A model generated the notes under the pieces. The model was given only the letters and a program-made list of their open reading frames with translations. It ran no database searches and was not told where the DNA came from. 64,000 nucleotides of DNA, from contig CAWHOW010000015.1 of assembly GCA_963831005.1 (NCBI GenBank), positions 1 through 64,000 of the forward strand, given 5' to 3'. This document shows, in pieces, positions 26,832-36,264 of the stretch. The translations under genes and the position numbers were made by a program. Source of the DNA: CAWHOW01 sp963831005. Its GTDB lineage: Bacteria; Bacteroidota; Bacteroidia; Bacteroidales; CG2-30-32-10. Every line of letters begins with the position of its first letter. Positions within the stretch are counted from its first letter, which is position 1.

Positions 26832-27033
26832 TGTCCATCCGGTATTATCCCCAAAATCAACAGCATTATTTGCAACAAATGCAGCACCGCCTGTGGCATT
26901 AATATCTCACATCCGCACATAATTTACTGTGATTCCTCCTGCTGATGCAGAACTGATGGTGCCCTGCGTGCCGACTGTACCTGATCTAATGTCTATCCAG
27001 AAACCACAATCGCCATTGGCCTGTAAATATTTA

Positions 27034-28143
27034 TTAATAGTAAATATACTGCCATTGCCTATTGTGTATGCCTGTCCGGCGCTGAATATTACACTGTCTG
27101 CTGTTATTATTTCCAGTTATTTCACCGGTTGAAGCAAATGTAATTTTGCTAAACGAATTTCCTCCGCTCTGTATTTCTCCGTCACTACCAAAATTAACTT
27201 TATTAAAACCATTGTTGGCGCCCGAAATAAATCCTCCGCCTCCGCTAAAACTTACATTATTAAACGTATTATTGGCATCCGTTATAGTTGAATAACTGGT
27301 TGCCATAATAAAATTAAGATTGTTATATATTTGTGCTCCGCCTGCGAAATAAGGACCATTCGAGTAGGTAAAAGTAATAACAGATGTGCCTGCACCCAAT
27401 GAAAGATTGCTTGTTGTGCAATACCATGCATAGCCGCTTCCGGTTATGGTAACGGCCGAGGTTCCCATTATAAGGTTTCGTACATTATTGGTAGAGGAAT
27501 TAAATCCGGCTGCTGTTACATTTTTGCTGTTGAAGTTCAGCTGCCCTGAATCCAGATAAATTGTACCTGCTGTACTAAAAGCGTCCTGCAATGTATAACT
27601 GCCGATGCCGTCAAAATATATATTGCCGGTATAACCTGTACTTGAATTGGTAACAAACTGCTGGCCTGCCGATGTTATCGTCTGTCCCCCGTTGGCTGAT
27701 TCAAAATATACATTCCCTGCAAAAGAAGAAATATTCATTCCTGCAATGAAAGTAAGCGAACCATATATATAAAGCGGTCCATTTGATGTGGAACTACTTA
27801 AGTAAGGATTATTTGTTGCTCCTGTCCAGTCCATATTTTTACAATAAGCGGCAACATCTTCCTGTAGGTTGGCAACATAAATAGTTACCTGCGAACCGAA
27901 GATAGTAAATGAATTGGCATCAAAATATACATTGTCATAAATAGTAGGAATACACCCGCTGCTTGTTCCGCCGCTTGTTATTGACCAATGTGCAGGGTCG
28001 TTCCAGTTGCCGGAATTTCCTATCCAGTATAAATTCTTCGCAGCTATGTCATTCATTGTCCATCCGGTATTATCCCCAAAATCAACAGCATTATTTGCAA
28101 CAAATGCAGCACCGCCTGTGGCTTTTATATCTTTCATCCGCAC
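27034..28143 (-). pseudogene. Adhesin gene fragment, module 2 (about 1.2 kb repeat)
   Basis: The 369-codon fragment covers almost a full module: W-I-G-N-S-G-N-W-N-D-P-A-H-W opening, a beta-helix-like stretch rich in N, S, T and G, and a tail with F-N-N-V-S-F-S-G-G-G. Long parts (for example 27580-27780) are virtually identical to 28790-28990 in module 1. The frame breaks near 27110 (compare CTGCTGTTATTATTTCC with CTGTTGTATTATTTCC at 28321). Confidence 0.7.
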
Positions 28144-28148
28144 ATAAT

Positions 28149-29057
28149 CTACTGTGATTTCTCCTGCTGATGCAGAACTGATGTGCCCTGCGTGCCGACT
28201 GTACCCGATTTAATGTCTATCCATGAGCCACAATCGCCATTAGCCTGTAAATAATTATTTACAGTAAATATACTGCATTGCCTAAGGTGTATGCCTGTCC
28301 GGCGCTGAAATATTACACTGTCTGTTGTATTATTTCCGGTTATTTCACCGGTTGAAGCAAATGTAATTTTGCTAAATGAATTTCCGTCCGCTCTGTATTT
28401 GTCCGTCACCACCAAAAATAACATCATTAAAACCATTGTTAGCGCCCGAAATAAATCCTCCCCTCCGCTAAAGCTTACGTTATTAAACTTATTATTGTTA
28501 TCCGTTATAGTTGAATAACTGGTTGCCATAATAAAATTAAGATTATTATATATTTGTGCTCCGCCTGCGAAATAAGGACCATTCGAGTAGGTAAAAGTAA
28601 TAACAGATGTGCCTGCACCCAATGAAAGATTACTTGATGCGCAATACCATGCATAGCCGCTTCCGGTTATGGAAACGGCCGAGCTTCCCATTATCAGGTT
28701 TCGTACATTATTGGTAGAGGAATTAAATCCGGATGCTGTTACATTTTTGTTGTTGAAGTTCAGCTGCCCTGCATCCAGATAAATTGTACCTGCTGTACTA
28801 AAAGCGTCCTGCAATGTATAACTGCCGATGCCGTCAAAATATATATTGCCGGTATAACCTGTACTTGAATTGGTAACAAACTGCTGGCCTGCCGATGTTA
28901 TCGTCTGTCCCCCGTTGGCTGATTCAAAATATACATTCCCTGCAAAAGAAGAAATATTCATTCCTGCAATGAAAGTAAGCGAACCATATATATAAAGCGG
29001 CTGGTTTGAATTGCCACTAGTCAGATAGGGCGTGTTAGTGGCGCCCGTCCAATTCAT
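28149..29057 (-). pseudogene. Adhesin gene fragment, module 1
   Basis: The 302-codon fragment continues module 1 after an apparent deletion of about 28 bases near 29075, judged by comparison with modules 2 and 3. Its 3' part contains one-base losses (28184 ATGTGCC against ATGGTGCC at 26951; 28276 TGCATTG against TGCCATTG at 27052; 28452 CTCCCCTCC against CTCCGCCTCC at 27231), which end the frame. The repeats point to an adhesin-like surface protein. Confidence 0.7.
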
Positions 29058-29320
29058 GTTATTGCAGTATGCAATACGTCAATGGTTACCTGCGAACCGA
29101 CAATGGTAAACGAATTGGCATCAAAGAACACATTATCATTAAGGGTAGGGACGCATGAACAAGCACTTCCGCCGCTGGTTGCTGACCAATGTGAGCCATC
29201 GGACCAATTACCCGTTCCGCCTATCCAGTAATAATTGGAAGCAGAAAGACTAGTAATTAAACATCCGCTCATTACTGAAATGAGCAGTAAACGCATTAAA
29301 AGTTGTTTTACATTTTTCAT
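29054..29320 (-). pseudogene. N-terminal fragment of the repeat adhesin with signal peptide
   Basis: The true start of the gene is the ATG at 29320. The first 28 residues form a signal peptide (K-N-V-K-Q-L-L-M-R-L-L-L-I-S-V-M, then S-L-S-A-S). The mature part starts N-Y-Y-W-I-G-G-T-G-N-W-S-D-G-S-H-W, the opening of the first module. The frame is lost near 29075. A -7 element lies about 115 bases upstream. If all frame breaks are sequencing errors, the intact gene spans 24605-29320 and encodes about 1,570 residues. Confidence 0.7.
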
Positions 29321-29433
29321 ATATTGTAATTTTTAAAGATTAATTATTATTGTCATGTTGTCGGACTTAAGAGTTTTGCTGCATTTATTGTTGCACAATA
29401 AACATTATCAGTTTATTCTTAGTTATAAGGTGG

Positions 29434-29469
29434 CAAATGTACAATTAATTTATAAATCTAGCTTACAAA
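29434..29469 (-). promoter_or_regulatory. Promoter of the adhesin gene
   Basis: On the minus strand TTTG (29469-29466) is followed after 24 bases by TACATTTG (29441-29434). The leader to the ATG at 29320 would be about 105 bases, long for this genome. Confidence 0.45.
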
Positions 29470-29506
29470 CTTAGAGGGCATCACATAAGCGATGCCCTCT
29501 AAGTTT
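29467..29506. terminator. Perfect 16-bp inverted repeat, probable terminator
   Basis: AAACTTAGAGGGCATC and its exact reverse complement flank an 8-base loop. It lies 36 bases beyond the stop of the PHP-domain gene (minus strand, 29543) and overlaps the -33 region of the adhesin promoter. The T-run is short, so efficiency is uncertain. Confidence 0.65.
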
Positions 29507-29542
29507 CATTTGTTCCGAGCATATTTATTCTAAAGGAGCTTT

Positions 29543-30550
29543 TTAATTATTCCCTTCCTTTTCATTGCTTACATCTTTTTTAATAATTGTATTACAGTTA
29601 TTGGCAATCATTGGCTTATCGTTGAAGAATGCCGGCTGTGTAAATGCAAATTTTTTGCGAATACCCAGAAAGCCTTTATCTACAAGCACTATTCTTACGT
29701 ATTTTTGATTTGTCCTTGTAAAGGTTGCCACAGAATCCAAAACTTCAGCCAATTTTTTGCCATAATCGCCTATAAATATTATTTTAGTGGCATTGGGAGA
29801 AGAAATAGTTATGGTGTTTCCTCTCACAGTATAATTTGATATTATTATTCCGTTACTGCCGTAAAAATCGCCTCGTTCCATGGCAGCTTTTACCGAATCC
29901 TGGCAAAGTGTGTTAAGATACACCATAATCCACCCTTTATCAATTGTTTTAACACCATACATTTTCAACTTATGCATATCATCGGTAGCCGTTCCCCATA
30001 TTTTCTTGTTGTTCATCAGCAGGGAATCCCATATGGACATATTAAATTTTGCACCAACCAGGTCGGTGCTGGCATTGTGAACTTCTATCATATTAAGCCC
30101 ATTATTAAGTGCATTGAACTGCTGAAAAGAAAATCTGTAGTCATCGTGAATAGGAAACGGAAATGTAGTTGAGGGTGAATTAACAGGATGATTGAACTGT
30201 ATCAATCCGCCTTGCGCTTTAACTGAATCAATGGCTGCCTGAGGAGAACTGGCATTTATAGTATGCTTCAGGAACCATCCGTTCATATGCCTTGCAAAAG
30301 TGATTTCTTCACCATTGATGGCCAGTAAGCCAGGAATTCCATAAGCGCTGTCAGGAGTCATATAATTATGATCCGTCAGACAGACTATTTCATAGCCCCT
30401 TGACTTATATTCCAGAGCAACTCTTTTAGGACTCATCACTCCATCGCTGTTTGTTGAATGGCAATGAAGCTGTGCTTTATAATACCTGTATGGCTGGGAA
30501 AATACATTTACACTTATAAGCATAAATGTAAAGAAAATGAAATTTTTCAT
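29543..30550 (-). CDS. Exported PHP-domain phosphoesterase-like protein
   Basis: From the ATG at 30550 the protein has 335 residues. A signal peptide (K-N-F-I-F-F-T-F-M-L-I-S-V-N-V-F-S-Q) precedes a PHP domain with the metal-binding motif A-Q-L-H-C-H-S-T-N-S-D-G, C-L-T-D-H-N-Y, and N-G-E-E-I-T-F. PHP enzymes are divalent-metal phosphoesterases. Exported members are common in Bacteroidota and their substrates are mostly unknown. A frame extended to TTG at 30577 would run through the -7 element, so 30550 is preferred. The last 25 residues are charged (K-K-D-V-S-N-E-K-E-G-N-N). Confidence 0.82.
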   Translation of the reverse strand: MKNFIFFTFMLISVNVFSQPYRYYKAQLHCHSTNSDGVMSPKRVALEYKSRGYEIVCLTDHNYMTPDSAYGIPGLLAINGEEITFARHMNGWFLKHTINASSPQAAIDSVKAQGGLIQFNHPVNSPSTTFPFPIHDDYRFSFQQFNALNNGLNMIEVHNASTDLVGAKFNMSIWDSLLMNNKKIWGTATDDMHKLKMYGVKTIDKGWIMVYLNTLCQDSVKAAMERGDFYGSNGIIISNYTVRGNTITISSPNATKIIFIGDYGKKLAEVLDSVATFTRTNQKYVRIVLVDKGFLGIRKKFAFTQPAFFNDKPMIANNCNTIIKKDVSNEKEGNN

Positions 30551-30560
30551 GAGTTTTTGG

Positions 30561-30568
30561 CAAAGGTA
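30561..30568 (-). promoter_or_regulatory. -7 element of the PHP-domain gene
   Basis: TACCTTTG on the minus strand matches TAnnTTTG and ends 11 bases before the ATG at 30550, giving a very short leader. No clear -33 partner was found. Confidence 0.4.
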
Positions 30569-30763
30569 GTATGCCAATTTATCCTAAAAGTTAAGCCTTC
30601 ATCAACTTATTGTTATGATTTACACGCCAATGCTAAGAAAATGATAATAACGGGAAGGATATTTAACGGATTTTTTAACTACGCATATTACATAGGTTTA
30701 CCTGATAATTCAGCGTAAGAATCAGTAATAATAACACAATAATGCTGTATTCAGACTGTTTTT

Positions 30764-30814
30764 CTATTCCTTAACAAACTTCTTTACAGCATTGCTGAAC
30801 TCAGAATGATGTAA
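30764..30814 (-). pseudogene. T9SS sorting-tail remnant next to array B
   Basis: The minus-strand codons before the TAG at 30764-30766 read E-F-S-N-A-V-K-K-F-V-K-E, the typical last residues of a T9SS type A sorting domain. The frame runs without a stop into array B, where it becomes S-D-F-R-L-L-H heptads back to about 30950. No signal peptide or start is present, so it is the end of a lost secreted-protein gene. Confidence 0.4.
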
Positions 30815-31258
30815 TCTGAAACCGGAATGTAGTAATCTGAAATCAGAATGTAATAATTCGAAATCGGAATGTAATAATCCGAAATCGGGATTATATAATC
30901 TGAAATCAGAAGTTAATAATCTGAAATCGGAAAGTAGCAATTTGAAATCGGAAACCTATCAAGTAGGATTGGGAATACATCAGGAAGAAACGGGAATATA
31001 TCAAGTACGTTCAACTTGATACCAAACCTTACGCTGTTTGATGTAATGCCGGTTCAACATTATATCAATCCGGTTCAACTTGATATAAAACATTTCAACA
31101 TGATGTAAAACCATACCGGACTTGATGTAATGCCGGTTCAACATGATATCAAACCGATTCTACATGATATAAAACAGTTTCTAAATTATGTATTCCCCAT
31201 CCGACTTGGTGTATCTTCCATCCAAACTTAATATCAAGTCGGTTCAACCTGATACAAA
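30815..31258. repeat. Array B: 21-bp-step repeats, two sequence types
   Basis: Type 1: cores of the form TCTGAAATCAGA / TCCGAAATCGGG start at 30815, 30836, 30857, 30878, 30899, 30920 and 30941, always 21 bases apart, each a 5-2-5 dyad; a GGGAATA word continues the step at 30971 and 30992. Type 2 (31010-31258): GGTTCAACTTGATATAAAA-like units, with TTCAAC or variants at 31053, 31074, 31094, 31137, 31158, 31179, 31200 and 31221 (steps 20-22 or double). There are no unique spacers. It fills a gap of about 1.2 kb that contains no intact gene. Confidence 0.85.
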
Positions 31259-31325
31259 AGTTTTGGTAATCACATAACAAAAGAAGGGCGGTTAGACGTT
31301 TAACTAATCGGTGTAACTGCCTGTC

Positions 31326-31408
31326 TTCGAGACGTCCCGCGTCATCCTGAGGAGCCCTGAGTCATGCTGAGGAGCGCAGCGTCTCGAAGCATCGAGGGAA
31401 AGCGGGAC
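31326..31408. repeat. Dispersed palindromic repeat
   Basis: TTCGAGACG (31326-31334) pairs with CGTCTCGAA (31380-31388), and GTCCCGC (31334-31340) pairs with GCGGGAC (31402-31408). The interior GTCATCCTGAGGAGC / GTCATGCTGAGGAGCGC words are tandem. This TCATCCTGAGGAGCGCAGCG type of sequence is a widespread intergenic repeat in Bacteroidota. A TGCCTACTGCC word follows at about 31448. Confidence 0.5.
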
Positions 31409-31545
31409 TCCTCTGACTGACTACAGGCAAGGAGGCAATAACTAACTGCATAGTGCCTACTGCCATCGCCAACTTTGAGATTTTTTAATCAAATTTATGC
31501 AAAAAATAATAGCTTTACCAACAAATTTGTTTAAACCCAACCGTC

Positions 31546-31614
31546 ATGTCAGACTTTTATAACACACATATACATACGTTTTGCGGGGATAAGGATGTCC
31601 CTGCCCGCTTCTAA
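31546..31614 (+). pseudogene. Duplicated 5' end of the amidohydrolase gene
   Basis: ATG and 21 further codons (M-S-D-F-Y-N-T-H-I-H-T-F-C-G-D-K-D-V-P-A-R-F) then TAA. It matches the first 22 codons of the intact gene at 34496 with only four base differences, then diverges exactly after the matching F codon. Nothing upstream of the ATG matches the intact copy. It is therefore a truncated copy left about 2.95 kb before the intact gene, with the lipase gene between them. Confidence 0.75.
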
Positions 31615-31664
31615 AACTTACATAACTATATGTTGTTTGATTTTATAAAATTTAATAAGCCATC

Positions 31665-31695
31665 TTGATTTTCGGTTCAGATTTATTTATATTTG
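31665..31695 (+). promoter_or_regulatory. Promoter of the lipase-like gene
   Basis: TTG at 31665-31667 and TATATTTG at 31688-31695 are separated by 20 bases, an excellent match to the consensus. The ATG is at 31786, giving a leader of about 85 bases. Confidence 0.6.
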
Positions 31696-31785
31696 CTTTT
31701 TCTTATCGTTTATTAACGAATCTCAGGCATAGTAAAAATCATTCTTGTAAACATATACTCTTTTATTTACTTGAATTCCATTCCT

Positions 31786-34455
31786 ATGAAAAAAATCTAT
31801 CTTACAACCATTCTGTGCCTGCTGTTTGCAGGGCAGGTTTCACGGCTTAACGCCCAGTGTCAGGCTTACTTTCTCGGGTTCAAGGATTCCCTTGTCCAAA
31901 AGTCCGGTGATGATATGACAACACTATACCCCTACTTAAATTGTCCCGGCGGGACCAACGGATATCTTAATGTTCCTCCATCAGTATTACCGGGGAATTC
32001 CTACAATATATACGGAGCCGACGGTATCTACCAACCCTGTTACGTTGCCGGTCAAACTTCCTATAATAAAATAAGTGCGGGTTGGGTTAATAATGAATCG
32101 GATACCAGCCCCACTTTCTGGCAGTTGGGTTATTTTGACAGCCTTTTTAGCGCTTCGCAGCAAACTTGGACGAATGATTGGGTCTTTCAGGACAATATTT
32201 GGGTGCCGCATACACCGACCCACACTTGTTTAAAACTACAGGTTACTATGTCTGTATCCGACCCTTTAAGTGGACCATGCAATCCCGACTGGTTCAGGAC
32301 ATATATATTCAGGATACCGTTTCCTGCATACAACATACAGGTTTATAATACAACTTTTAGTCCTCTTTACTCTCAAGTGCTTTATCAGCTACAAATGAAT
32401 AATCTCAAGATAACGGCAGACAGTTCGCGGGTGACTACATTTACCGCAACCGGAACGGGTGTGGGTAATTACATTTTACGAATAAAAGAAAACCCTTTAG
32501 GGGATTCCAATGATGTTTACGGAAGCCTGACTGTATTAAGTTCGACAAGCGATAGTATTGCAGTGCAGTACCATCATCCTGTTTACCTGGATACATCCGC
32601 TGGCGTTTCATCAAGGTGTATTAATCTTCAACTGTACGATCCGTCAGGTAATACGGTTATTGAATCATGTCCCTTAGACATTATCCGCCCCCCTCTTTTA
32701 TTTATACACGGCTTGTGGTCTAACGGAGCTTCATTCGACGGTTTACAAAACTATTTATTAGCAACAGGTATGTATGCTTATGAAAGCGAGGTACAGGAAG
32801 CAAATTACCCGAGTGATAGATATTTTGCTCAAAATGAGCCCATAGTAGAATCTCAGAAGAACGGTCTGTTATGTTGGTGCAGGTCGGAAAACATATCTGT
32901 CGGAAAAATTGATGTAGTGGCGCACAGCATGGGCGGGATATTAACCAGGCTATATACTACGAGTGGTCGATATTCAAACGATATAAATAAAATAATAACG
33001 TGTAATACGCCACATTCCGGGGCGCAAACTGCAAACGTATTAAGAAATGGCACGATTTATTCAAATGGGATTGATATGGATCTTTACTTTTACTTGGGCA
33101 TGGATGTGACCAAGGGGGCTGTCAGCGATTTAGAAGTTAACAGTGGCGCAATTTTGTACGACTTGAATGGCAGCTCGGTTCTGGCTAACCAGCCTAAAAT
33201 TTGGAAAACAGCAATAGTAACAACAGCCGTACCATCTGATTATACTACTTATATTAATCCTATTATAAATGCAGCAACAGGTTGGGATGCGTTTATTTAT
33301 ACCTTCTTTATGCATCGTTTGAATAAAGCCCCCACTATATTTGATAACTATTGGTCGAATAATGTTTTTAGCGGAAATGCAAATGATTTTGTTGTTCCTG
33401 ATACCAGCCAGCAAGGCGGGTTACCTGGATATTTTACTTATGATCCCCAATGCCACATGGGTTCGCCATGCGAACCGCATGTTGAATCGGAAATAAAATA
33501 TTTGTTATGTAGTAATCCTGCTACAGTACCAATATTTACCACTGATGGTTACAATCCACCAGTATTGACCCCTCCATCGGTGTTCTTCAAACCCCGTACA
33601 AAAGCTGATACGGTTAATTCTTCTTTAACCATTACATCCCCTGTTGCGGGGAGCACATATAATTCAGGCGACACGGTAGAAGTGGATGTTACGGGAAGCA
33701 GTGATATAAATTCAGTCATGATGTGCTTTGGAAATCAGTCTATTCAGCCAAGCTTTGTTGTTGATTCATTTTCTTCAGGTACGTTTAAGTTTCAAATACC
33801 GGCTGAAGTAATAGGAAGGCTTAATATAATGGCAATAGGTTTCGATACATCGGGAAATGCGCCTTTGGATACTACTTATATTATTGTGGGTTCAGGCAGC
33901 GCTACGCTCAACAGTATTCAGATACAGGAACCATTATTATATATACCCGTAAATGATACCGAAAGTGTTTATACCGAAGGATTTTTCTCAGACGGAAGCG
34001 AGAAGAATTTAACGTATCAATCAGGTCTGACATATACTTTAAAACATAATTTGGCTGCTTTCGAAGCGCCAAATAACATTATCGGATTACAAGCAGGAAC
34101 AGATACCCTTATCGTATCCTATAACGGAATATCTGATTCTGTCCCTGTTCAGATTGTCCAAACGAATATTATTACCAGGGTTCACAATATACAACAGTCA
34201 ATAGTGCATAATTGCTACCCGAATCCTTTTAATAATATTACTACTATAGAGTATTATTTGCCTCAAAACAGTCAGGTTTGCGTTAATGTTTATGATATGA
34301 TCGGCAACCTGATAAAAACACCTGTTAACGGATTCAAACAGGAAGGTTATAATAAAATTGAATTCAGCGCATCGGGCATTAAACCCGGAATATACTATTA
34401 TCAGATCATTACAGGTAAAATGTCAGTAACAGGTAAGATGATTATAATAAAATAA
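31786..34455 (+). CDS. Secreted lipase/esterase-like alpha/beta hydrolase with T9SS domain
   Basis: The 889-residue protein starts with a signal peptide (K-K-I-Y-L-T-T-I-L-C-L-L-F-A, cut near L-N-A-Q). An alpha/beta-hydrolase core lies at about residues 295-560: oxyanion region P-P-L-L-F-I-H-G-L-W-S-N-G, nucleophile S381 in V-A-H-S-M-G-G. A beta-sandwich region follows, then a T9SS sorting domain (C-Y-P-N-P-F-N-N, G-I-Y-Y-Y-Q-I-I-T-G-K). It resembles triacylglycerol lipase / PGAP1-like hydrolases; the substrate is unknown. The TTG at 31771 is an unlikely start. Its insertion between two copies of the amidohydrolase 5' end suggests recent arrival. Confidence 0.83.
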   Translation: MKKIYLTTILCLLFAGQVSRLNAQCQAYFLGFKDSLVQKSGDDMTTLYPYLNCPGGTNGYLNVPPSVLPGNSYNIYGADGIYQPCYVAGQTSYNKISAGWVNNESDTSPTFWQLGYFDSLFSASQQTWTNDWVFQDNIWVPHTPTHTCLKLQVTMSVSDPLSGPCNPDWFRTYIFRIPFPAYNIQVYNTTFSPLYSQVLYQLQMNNLKITADSSRVTTFTATGTGVGNYILRIKENPLGDSNDVYGSLTVLSSTSDSIAVQYHHPVYLDTSAGVSSRCINLQLYDPSGNTVIESCPLDIIRPPLLFIHGLWSNGASFDGLQNYLLATGMYAYESEVQEANYPSDRYFAQNEPIVESQKNGLLCWCRSENISVGKIDVVAHSMGGILTRLYTTSGRYSNDINKIITCNTPHSGAQTANVLRNGTIYSNGIDMDLYFYLGMDVTKGAVSDLEVNSGAILYDLNGSSVLANQPKIWKTAIVTTAVPSDYTTYINPIINAATGWDAFIYTFFMHRLNKAPTIFDNYWSNNVFSGNANDFVVPDTSQQGGLPGYFTYDPQCHMGSPCEPHVESEIKYLLCSNPATVPIFTTDGYNPPVLTPPSVFFKPRTKADTVNSSLTITSPVAGSTYNSGDTVEVDVTGSSDINSVMMCFGNQSIQPSFVVDSFSSGTFKFQIPAEVIGRLNIMAIGFDTSGNAPLDTTYIIVGSGSATLNSIQIQEPLLYIPVNDTESVYTEGFFSDGSEKNLTYQSGLTYTLKHNLAAFEAPNNIIGLQAGTDTLIVSYNGISDSVPVQIVQTNIITRVHNIQQSIVHNCYPNPFNNITTIEYYLPQNSQVCVNVYDMIGNLIKTPVNGFKQEGYNKIEFSASGIKPGIYYYQIITGKMSVTGKMIIIK

Positions 34456-34495
34456 ACGATGAGCCGTCAACTTAAAAGAATGATGTATGAGTAGC

Positions 34496-35563
34496 ATGTC
34501 AGGATTTTATAACACACATATACATACGTTTTGCGGGGATAAGGATGTCCCCGCCCGATTCCTGCCTTTGTTCCTGGTAAAAATATTATCAACCAAAGTT
34601 GGTTACAGCGTTATTACCACTGTAATGAAATGGCTGAGCCCTATAAGCAAGAACGACAGTTTTGACCGCTATGTTCAATTTGTTACCATTGGCAAGCTTG
34701 GCAGCCAGAAAGCTATATTTGAGAATTGCTTTTCGCAATATCCCGGCGATACAAAGTTCATCATACTGCCAATGGATATGGCTTATATGGGAGCAGGCAG
34801 CGTTCCGAGGGATTATTCGAAGCAGCTTACAGAGTTGCGCGATCTGCGAAATGCTTACCCCAATAATGTGATTCCTTTTGTCCATATTGATTGCCGTCGC
34901 AATAACTGCGTTGACCTGTTTAAACAAGCTATTGAAGAATGGGGCTTTAAAGGATTAAAGCTCTATCCGCCTTTGGGCACTTTCCCTTACGATAAGCGTT
35001 ATTACCCTATTTACGAATATTGCCAATCTAATAATCTGCCTGTAATATCGCATTGCACCGATGGCAACCCTGTTTATTTCAAAGGCAGCCAGGACGATCT
35101 GATACAGTTGTTGCAGGGATGCAGTATGCCTGTTGATTATAGTTCTAAAAACAATAAAGCGCTTTGCGCTTATTTCACACACCCTCTGGGCTACAAGCAG
35201 GTGATGGATGATTTTCCCAATCTTAAGATATGCCTTGCTCATTATGGCCGTGGAAATGCTGAGACCAATGATATAGGAGGACTTGACTGGGATGATATAA
35301 TAAAACAAATGATGCTTACTTATCCTAATCTTTATGTTGACTGTGCCTATTCCATGTATAACGAAGACTGGTGGGCATCAGTAAAAGACCAGTTAACAAC
35401 CAACCAGCAATTGCGCGAACACTTTTTATTCGGTTCGGATTTCTATCTGGTAGAAGTCGAGACCACCGAAAAAGAATTTGATATTAAATTCAGGGCTTAT
35501 ATAGGCGAGGATCTGTTTCAGCAGATAGCGGTAACTAACCCAATGAAGTTTTTGGGGCAATAG
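34496..35563 (+). CDS. Amidohydrolase-family metal-dependent hydrolase
   Basis: The 355-residue protein has the metal-site motif Y-N-T-H-I-H-T-F (H8, H10), a T-I-M-barrel layout with G-F-K-G-L-K-L-Y-P-P, P-V-I-S-H-C-T-D-G, C-L-A-H-Y-G, and F-G-S-D-F-Y near the C-terminus, as in the amidohydrolase 2 family. No signal peptide is seen. The start at 34496 is chosen over the ATG at 34487 because the truncated duplicate at 31546 begins at the equivalent of 34496. The substrate is unknown. It follows the lipase gene by 40 bases. Confidence 0.82.
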   Translation: MSGFYNTHIHTFCGDKDVPARFLPLFLVKILSTKVGYSVITTVMKWLSPISKNDSFDRYVQFVTIGKLGSQKAIFENCFSQYPGDTKFIILPMDMAYMGAGSVPRDYSKQLTELRDLRNAYPNNVIPFVHIDCRRNNCVDLFKQAIEEWGFKGLKLYPPLGTFPYDKRYYPIYEYCQSNNLPVISHCTDGNPVYFKGSQDDLIQLLQGCSMPVDYSSKNNKALCAYFTHPLGYKQVMDDFPNLKICLAHYGRGNAETNDIGGLDWDDIIKQMMLTYPNLYVDCAYSMYNEDWWASVKDQLTTNQQLREHFLFGSDFYLVEVETTEKEFDIKFRAYIGEDLFQQIAVTNPMKFLGQ

Positions 35564-35634
35564 GATTTCTATTATACCTGAACGGAAAGCTAAGTCTTGT
35601 ATTGGCTAATTATTATTGAACAGGATAAAGGCTT

Positions 35635-36174
35635 TTATTTCTTCAGGAAGAGTGAACTGGTCTCATAATCAATGATTGCAGAATTACCGTTCAGAATATC
35701 TGCTCCTATAACTCCGTCTATATGTCCTGAATTTTCTGTTGAATATGCTTTGTTCACCGATGTGAGGTCGATAGCTGTAATAGCCATTGTTTTGCTGAAA
35801 TTGTTCATAGTGATAGTGGCATCTCCTATTTGAATTTTTTCAGAGTCGCCGCCATACCCATAAGCTCCCCCGGAAATGTCTTTAAGAGATATTCCAAACT
35901 TTTTTGCGCTTTCAAAATCAATACATGTTCCAGAAGCACCTGTGTCCAGTATAAATAAAGCACTGTCGTTATTGACCTTTACCTTAACAGTAAAATGACC
36001 TATGCTGTTTTTATCAAGAGGTATTTGAACATAATTTTTCTTGAGCAGAAAATCTTTCAGTGTTACATTGTTATATACCGAAGCTTTTTCCTGCTGTGTT
36101 TGTCCTTTTGTCTGTAATGAAATCAATAAAGAAGCGACAGCAAAAAGGAACATTACTTTTCTGGTATTATTCAT
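35635..36174 (-). CDS. Exported retropepsin-like aspartic protease
   Basis: The 179-residue protein has a signal peptide (M-F-L-F-A-V-A-S-L-L-I-S-L, cut near T-K-G-Q) and one aspartic-protease lobe: D77-T-G-A-S-G in F-I-L-D-T-G-A-S-G, with a second conserved G-V-I-G-A-D-I-L near residue 155. Single-lobe enzymes of this kind work as dimers in the periplasm. The substrate is unknown. It converges on the amidohydrolase gene. Confidence 0.8.
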   Translation of the reverse strand: MNNTRKVMFLFAVASLLISLQTKGQTQQEKASVYNNVTLKDFLLKKNYVQIPLDKNSIGHFTVKVKVNNDSALFILDTGASGTCIDFESAKKFGISLKDISGGAYGYGGDSEKIQIGDATITMNNFSKTMAITAIDLTSVNKAYSTENSGHIDGVIGADILNGNSAIIDYETSSLFLKK

Positions 36175-36216
36175 ACAGTCTTGTGTTTTAGTCTTACTCC
36201 AAAATTATCGCTAATA

Positions 36217-36246
36217 AGAAAACCCGGTAGTTATCTATCGGGGTTT
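36217..36246 (-). terminator. Terminator of the small secreted-protein gene
   Basis: On the minus strand AAACCCCGATAG-ATAA-CTACCGGGTTTTCTT forms a stem with one bulge followed by a short T-run, 19 bases beyond the stop at 36265. Confidence 0.6.
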
Positions 36247-36264
36247 AAGTAATAATTCAATTCT

